From an uncultured Saprospiraceae bacterium (GTDB taxonomy: Bacteria; Bacteroidota; Bacteroidia; Chitinophagales; Saprospiraceae), in contig CALDTZ010000042.1 in the NCBI GenBank assembly GCA_937924805.1, forward strand, positions 1 to 45,295: a stretch of 45,295 nt of DNA, written 5' to 3'. Each line of letters opens with the position of its first letter. Position 1 is the first letter of the stretch. This document shows positions 42,995-45,295 of the stretch, piece by piece. Under the pieces are notes generated by a model that had not been told where the DNA came from, did not search any database, and saw only the letters and a list, made by a program, of their open reading frames with translations. The translations under genes were made by a program, and so were the position numbers.

Positions 42995-43945
42995 ATGGAT
43001 CATACACTTAAAATCGGCCTTGGACAAATCGCCCCCGTTTTATTAGATAAAAATAAAACGATAGAAAAAATCTTAGCCTGCATTGAGAAGGCTGCAAACC
43101 AGGGGTGTGAGCTCTTGGTTTTTGGTGAAGGATTACTACCTGGATATCCATTTTGGTTATCCACAATGAATGCTTCCACTTTTGAATCGGATATTCAAAA
43201 GGATATCCATGCCCAATATATCCTTCAATCTATTACGATTGAAAAAGGAGAATTAGATCCTATATGTGCACTTGCTAAAAATCATAAAATTGCAATATAT
43301 CTAGGCATTATAGAGCGCGCTGAAAATAGAGGTGGCCATAGCCTTTACTGTTCATTGGTTTATATCAATCCTGAGGGTGTTATTTGTTCTGTTCACCGTA
43401 AGCTTCAACCTACTTATGAAGAACGTTTATCTTGGGCTCCAGGTGATGGAAATGGCCTAAAAGTCCACTCGCTAAAACAATTTACACTAGGAGGACTTAA
43501 TTGTTGGGAAAACTGGATGCCTTTACCGAGAGCTGCATTATATGGAATGGGGGAAAATTTACACATTGCGGTATGGCCTGGTTCTTTGGAAAATACAAAA
43601 GATATTACACGTTTTATTGCAAAAGAATCAAGATCCTTTGTTGTTTCTGTATCGAGTTTGTGCTATCAAAAAGATATTGCCACTTCGATGCCACACCGGG
43701 CTTTGATGATTGAAAGTGATCAAGATATATTTGCAAATGGTGGTTCATGTATAGCTGGCCCTGATGGTCAATGGGTCGTTGAGCCTGTTATCGAAAAAGA
43801 AGGATTGATTGTTCAAACGATCGATTTTAAACAGGTACTTCGAGAGCGACAAAATTTTGATCCAAGTGGGCATTATTCTAGACCTGATGTTACAAAACTG
43901 ATGGTCAATCGTACAAGACAAAGCACAATCAATATTGAAGATTAG
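42995..43945 (+). CDS. Carbon-nitrogen hydrolase, nitrilase type
   Basis: A 316-residue hydrolase of nitriles or amides. The catalytic triad is intact: Glu45 in VFGEGLLPGYPFW, Lys136 in HRKLQPTYEE and Cys170 in GLNCWENWMPL. The sequences around the triad (GYPFW, PTYEER, NCWENWMPLPR) are those of true aliphatic/aryl nitrilases and cyanide-type enzymes rather than of omega-amidases. Length is near the family norm. The substrate is unknown. It is monocistronic and divergent from the SOUL gene; no clear terminator lies in 43946-44023. Confidence 0.93.
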   Translation: MDHTLKIGLGQIAPVLLDKNKTIEKILACIEKAANQGCELLVFGEGLLPGYPFWLSTMNASTFESDIQKDIHAQYILQSITIEKGELDPICALAKNHKIAIYLGIIERAENRGGHSLYCSLVYINPEGVICSVHRKLQPTYEERLSWAPGDGNGLKVHSLKQFTLGGLNCWENWMPLPRAALYGMGENLHIAVWPGSLENTKDITRFIAKESRSFVVSVSSLCYQKDIATSMPHRALMIESDQDIFANGGSCIAGPDGQWVVEPVIEKEGLIVQTIDFKQVLRERQNFDPSGHYSRPDVTKLMVNRTRQSTINIED

Positions 43946-44023
43946 CATGTACCTGTTTTGACAAGTGATCTAATAACATTGATTACGTTATATGTATGCA
44001 GTACTCGCAGTTCTCATAAGCTA

Positions 44024-44476
44024 TTAAAACGTGAATCTCCCTAAAAATTGAAAGCCAGCAAGTGTATATTCTTGACTAAGGGATGTCTCATTTCCTACTT
44101 GAAAGCCTTCTGATTGCAGACTACTGCGTAACCATAGTTCCGTGTTTTTACTAATTGCTACTCCTACTGCTGTCGACCATCGAAATCCTAGATTAAATTG
44201 TGATTTAAAAAAAGGGCTATCTTCGATGGCAACCGAATTTAATGGATCAATCATTTGTCCATAAAATCCTTGGTAGTAGGTTAAAATAGCACTTATATCT
44301 GTTTCAAATAAGATCTTTTTGAAATTAAAATAAGCCCCAAAACTTATAGGAACCGAGTAAAATCGATGATGATTAAAGTTGTTCCATTTATAATCAAACT
44401 TGCGATAAAATTGAGCAGACTCATATTCCGTAATCGTATCACCATTGGATAAAATATTCTGTCGATATGGGAGCAA
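44024..44476 (-). pseudogene. C-terminal fragment of a barrel-like trans-envelope protein (module 3 remnant)
   Basis: An open frame with only a TTG as a possible start (44476), upstream of which the frame continues briefly (RISSDLLPYRQN). The sequence is amphipathic strands: RFYSVPISFGAYFNFKKILF, FNLGFRWSTAVGVAI, ending AGFQFLGRFTF. It fits the C-terminal barrel part of the 35738 and 38265 genes, including a Y(R/H)(E/K)F...(R/N)(I/V)P segment. No signal peptide, TM or repeat remains. It is joined out of frame to a lipoprotein start (44344-44772), consistent with an internal deletion. Confidence 0.6.
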
Positions 44477-44772
44477 ATCTGAAGAAATCCTGGTTTTTCA
44501 ACAGTAACCAAACTTCCCGATTGAGAAATTAAAACATCATCAAAAAAGTATACTCCATTTTCATCTGAGATAACTTCGATATCTCCTATTGTAACCGTTG
44601 CATTTGAAAGTAGATTACCACTAACATCTTTTATAACACCTGTCAAATCGCTTTCTTCATATACTTCTATTTCTGGCATTTGATCGATCTCATCGACTGT
44701 ATTATTATCCTTTCTACATGAGCTGACAATGAATAATAGTCCAACTAATAGATAAATTACATTATTCTTCAT
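44344..44772 (-). pseudogene. N-terminal lipoprotein fragment joined out of frame to a barrel remnant (module 3 remnant)
   Basis: 142 codons. The first ~96 form a lipoprotein start (MKNNVIYLLVGLLFIVSSCR, lipobox VSSC) and a carboxypeptidase-regulatory-like Ig fold (DLTGVIKDVSGNLLSNATVT, then DENGVYFFDDVL) ending TVEKPGF, closely parallel to the start of the 40248 lipoprotein. After EKPGF (about 44485) the frame turns to implausible sequence (LQICSHIDRIFYPMVIRLRN). The correct coding continues in the other frame as the 44024-44476 fragment. The gene is thus the 5' end of a module-2-like lipoprotein fused to the 3' end of a barrel gene. Confidence 0.6.
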
Positions 44773-44904
44773 TTTTTTGAATTTTAAATGGTTATAAGTT
44801 TGTGGTCAACCTACTTACATTACCCGAGCACTACATGAAATGTCCCAAGTGTCCAATAAAAATTTGAAACCTTTTTAAATATTGGTACCTAAAGAGCAAA
44901 AGAA

Positions 44905-44932
44905 AAGCCAAACAACTTTCGCTATTTGGCTT
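44905..44932. terminator. Possible hairpin AAGCCAAA / TTTGGCTT
   Basis: AAGCCAAA (44905-44912) pairs with TTTGGCTT (44925-44932) around a 12-nt loop. There is no strong T-run after it on the plus strand. On the minus strand TTTTCTTTTGC follows, so it could terminate a minus-strand transcript from beyond the window. Confidence 0.35.
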
Positions 44933-45017
44933 AATCCTTTGATTTACAGTAGTTTTAATGAGTTGTTAATAACCTCTTTTTGACTACTTAGTACCGACGG
45001 TGGGTACACAATATATA

Positions 45018-45279
45018 TTGATAATCAATTAGTTAGGTTTATAGAGGGGGTAAATAGGGGGCAAAACGTTTGTATTTTACGAATTTTATGATATTATTTA
45101 ATCCAGAGAAACCAAAACCTATTTTTGTTTTAACTCTAATTCAAAATGGATGGTCATTTACAATGCCATAAAACTAAGATATAAAGGGTTTTATGATAAC
45201 ACAAACTATTGTTAGATTTTAGGCTTTTTGTCTTTTTTTCTTTCTAACAAAAATACAAACCACTGATTATCAGTTAATT
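45018..45279 (+). repeat. Imperfect direct repeat of a palindromic ~16-bp site
   Basis: TGATAATCAATTAGTT and TGATTATCAGTTAATT share 13 of 16 positions in direct orientation about 245 nt apart. Each contains a palindromic half (TTGATAATCAA and ACTGATTATCAGT). Confidence 0.4.
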
Positions 45280-45295
45280 GAAGATAAAAAAAATA

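Larger units (their letters stand above)
44773..45295. other. 523-nt terminal region without a gene; repeats and hairpins
   Basis: No convincing open frame on either strand. It holds an AAGCCAAA...TTTGGCTT hairpin (44905-44932), a direct G-tract repeat GGGGGTAAA / GGGGGCAAA (45046-45054, 45057-45065), and two related palindromic sites, TTGATAATCAATTAGTT (45018-45034) and CTGATTATCAGTTAATT (45263-45279). The features resemble an element boundary or an integrase-proximal region beyond the window edge, but no integrase or tRNA is visible. Confidence 0.4.

Noticed and set aside
44344..44485. Programmed ribosomal frameshift joining the lipoprotein and barrel frames
   Set aside because: No slippery heptamer is seen at the junction, and the two sides belong to different genes of the module-2 operon, so a deletion scar is the better explanation.
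1..45295. CRISPR arrays, tRNA/rRNA genes, insertion sequences, prophage genes
   Set aside because: No regularly spaced repeats, cloverleaf-like sequences, transposase or phage structural genes were seen on reading both strands.

Overview
The window is a 45.3 kb AT-rich chromosomal segment from a member of the Bacteroidota. The evidence is convergent. Signal peptides end in FGQ, NAQ or SAQ. There is a TonB-dependent receptor with an N-terminal carboxypeptidase-regulatory-like domain, a secreted protease with a type IX secretion C-terminal domain, an OmpP1/FadL-type barrel and a short archaeal-type ProRS. Several genes have TAnnTTTG -7 promoter elements, and Shine-Dalgarno sequences are largely absent. 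A minimal ISC locus and the abundance of sigma/outer-membrane-barrel modules make me lean towards a Saprospiria/Chitinophagia-like lineage, but that is inference. I saw no rRNA, tRNA, CRISPR array, insertion sequence or prophage.

Layout. 1-4.0 kb: a truncated gene at the edge, a broken small secreted-protein gene, a small secreted protein and an S9 peptidase. 4.2-6.8 kb: mgsA and uvrC overlapping by 4 bp, then a lipoprotein. 7-9 kb: a GNAT, a DinB-fold protein and an outer-membrane protein. 9.2-12.5 kb: a DUF937-TM-His-rich-OmpA fusion, a DEAD-box helicase and a decayed sequence. 12.6-17.4 kb: a TonB_C-like secreted protein, ssb, a zinc-ribbon protein, metK and an M43 metalloprotease. 17.6-19.8 kb: an envelope cluster of DUF2807, Pmp3, DUF2752 and Pmp3. 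19.9-21.9 kb: iscS, then iscU-iscA. 22-24.7 kb: meaB and an M23 peptidase. 24.9-32.2 kb: a TonB receptor, proS, a low-complexity polyampholyte and an OmpP1 barrel. 32.3-35 kb: parC.

The most interesting region is 35.2-44.8 kb. An ECF sigma gene (35211-35732) is followed 5 nt later by a 594-residue protein. That protein has five tandem ~36-residue helical repeats, one membrane helix, a periplasmic linker and a C-terminal beta-barrel-like region. Across smpB a second module points the other way: a lipoprotein, an ECF sigma factor, a one-repeat plus TM protein and a barrel protein. In this second module the repeat/TM gene and the barrel gene are one reading frame split by a single TAA at 39387-39389. 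A third remnant at 44024-44772 joins the start of a lipoprotein of the same kind, out of frame, to the end of a barrel protein of the same kind, as if an internal deletion had collapsed a whole module. I read these as three copies, one intact, one nonsense-interrupted and one collapsed, of a one-polypeptide trans-envelope sigma-control system. The role is inferred from architecture and synteny, not shown.

Most other genes are housekeeping: DNA repair, SSB, SAM synthesis, Fe-S assembly, tRNA charging, chromosome decatenation and ribosome rescue. They are separated by clear intrinsic terminators at 8985, 10805, 13519/13559, 14510, 19780, 27764, 30584 and 32222.
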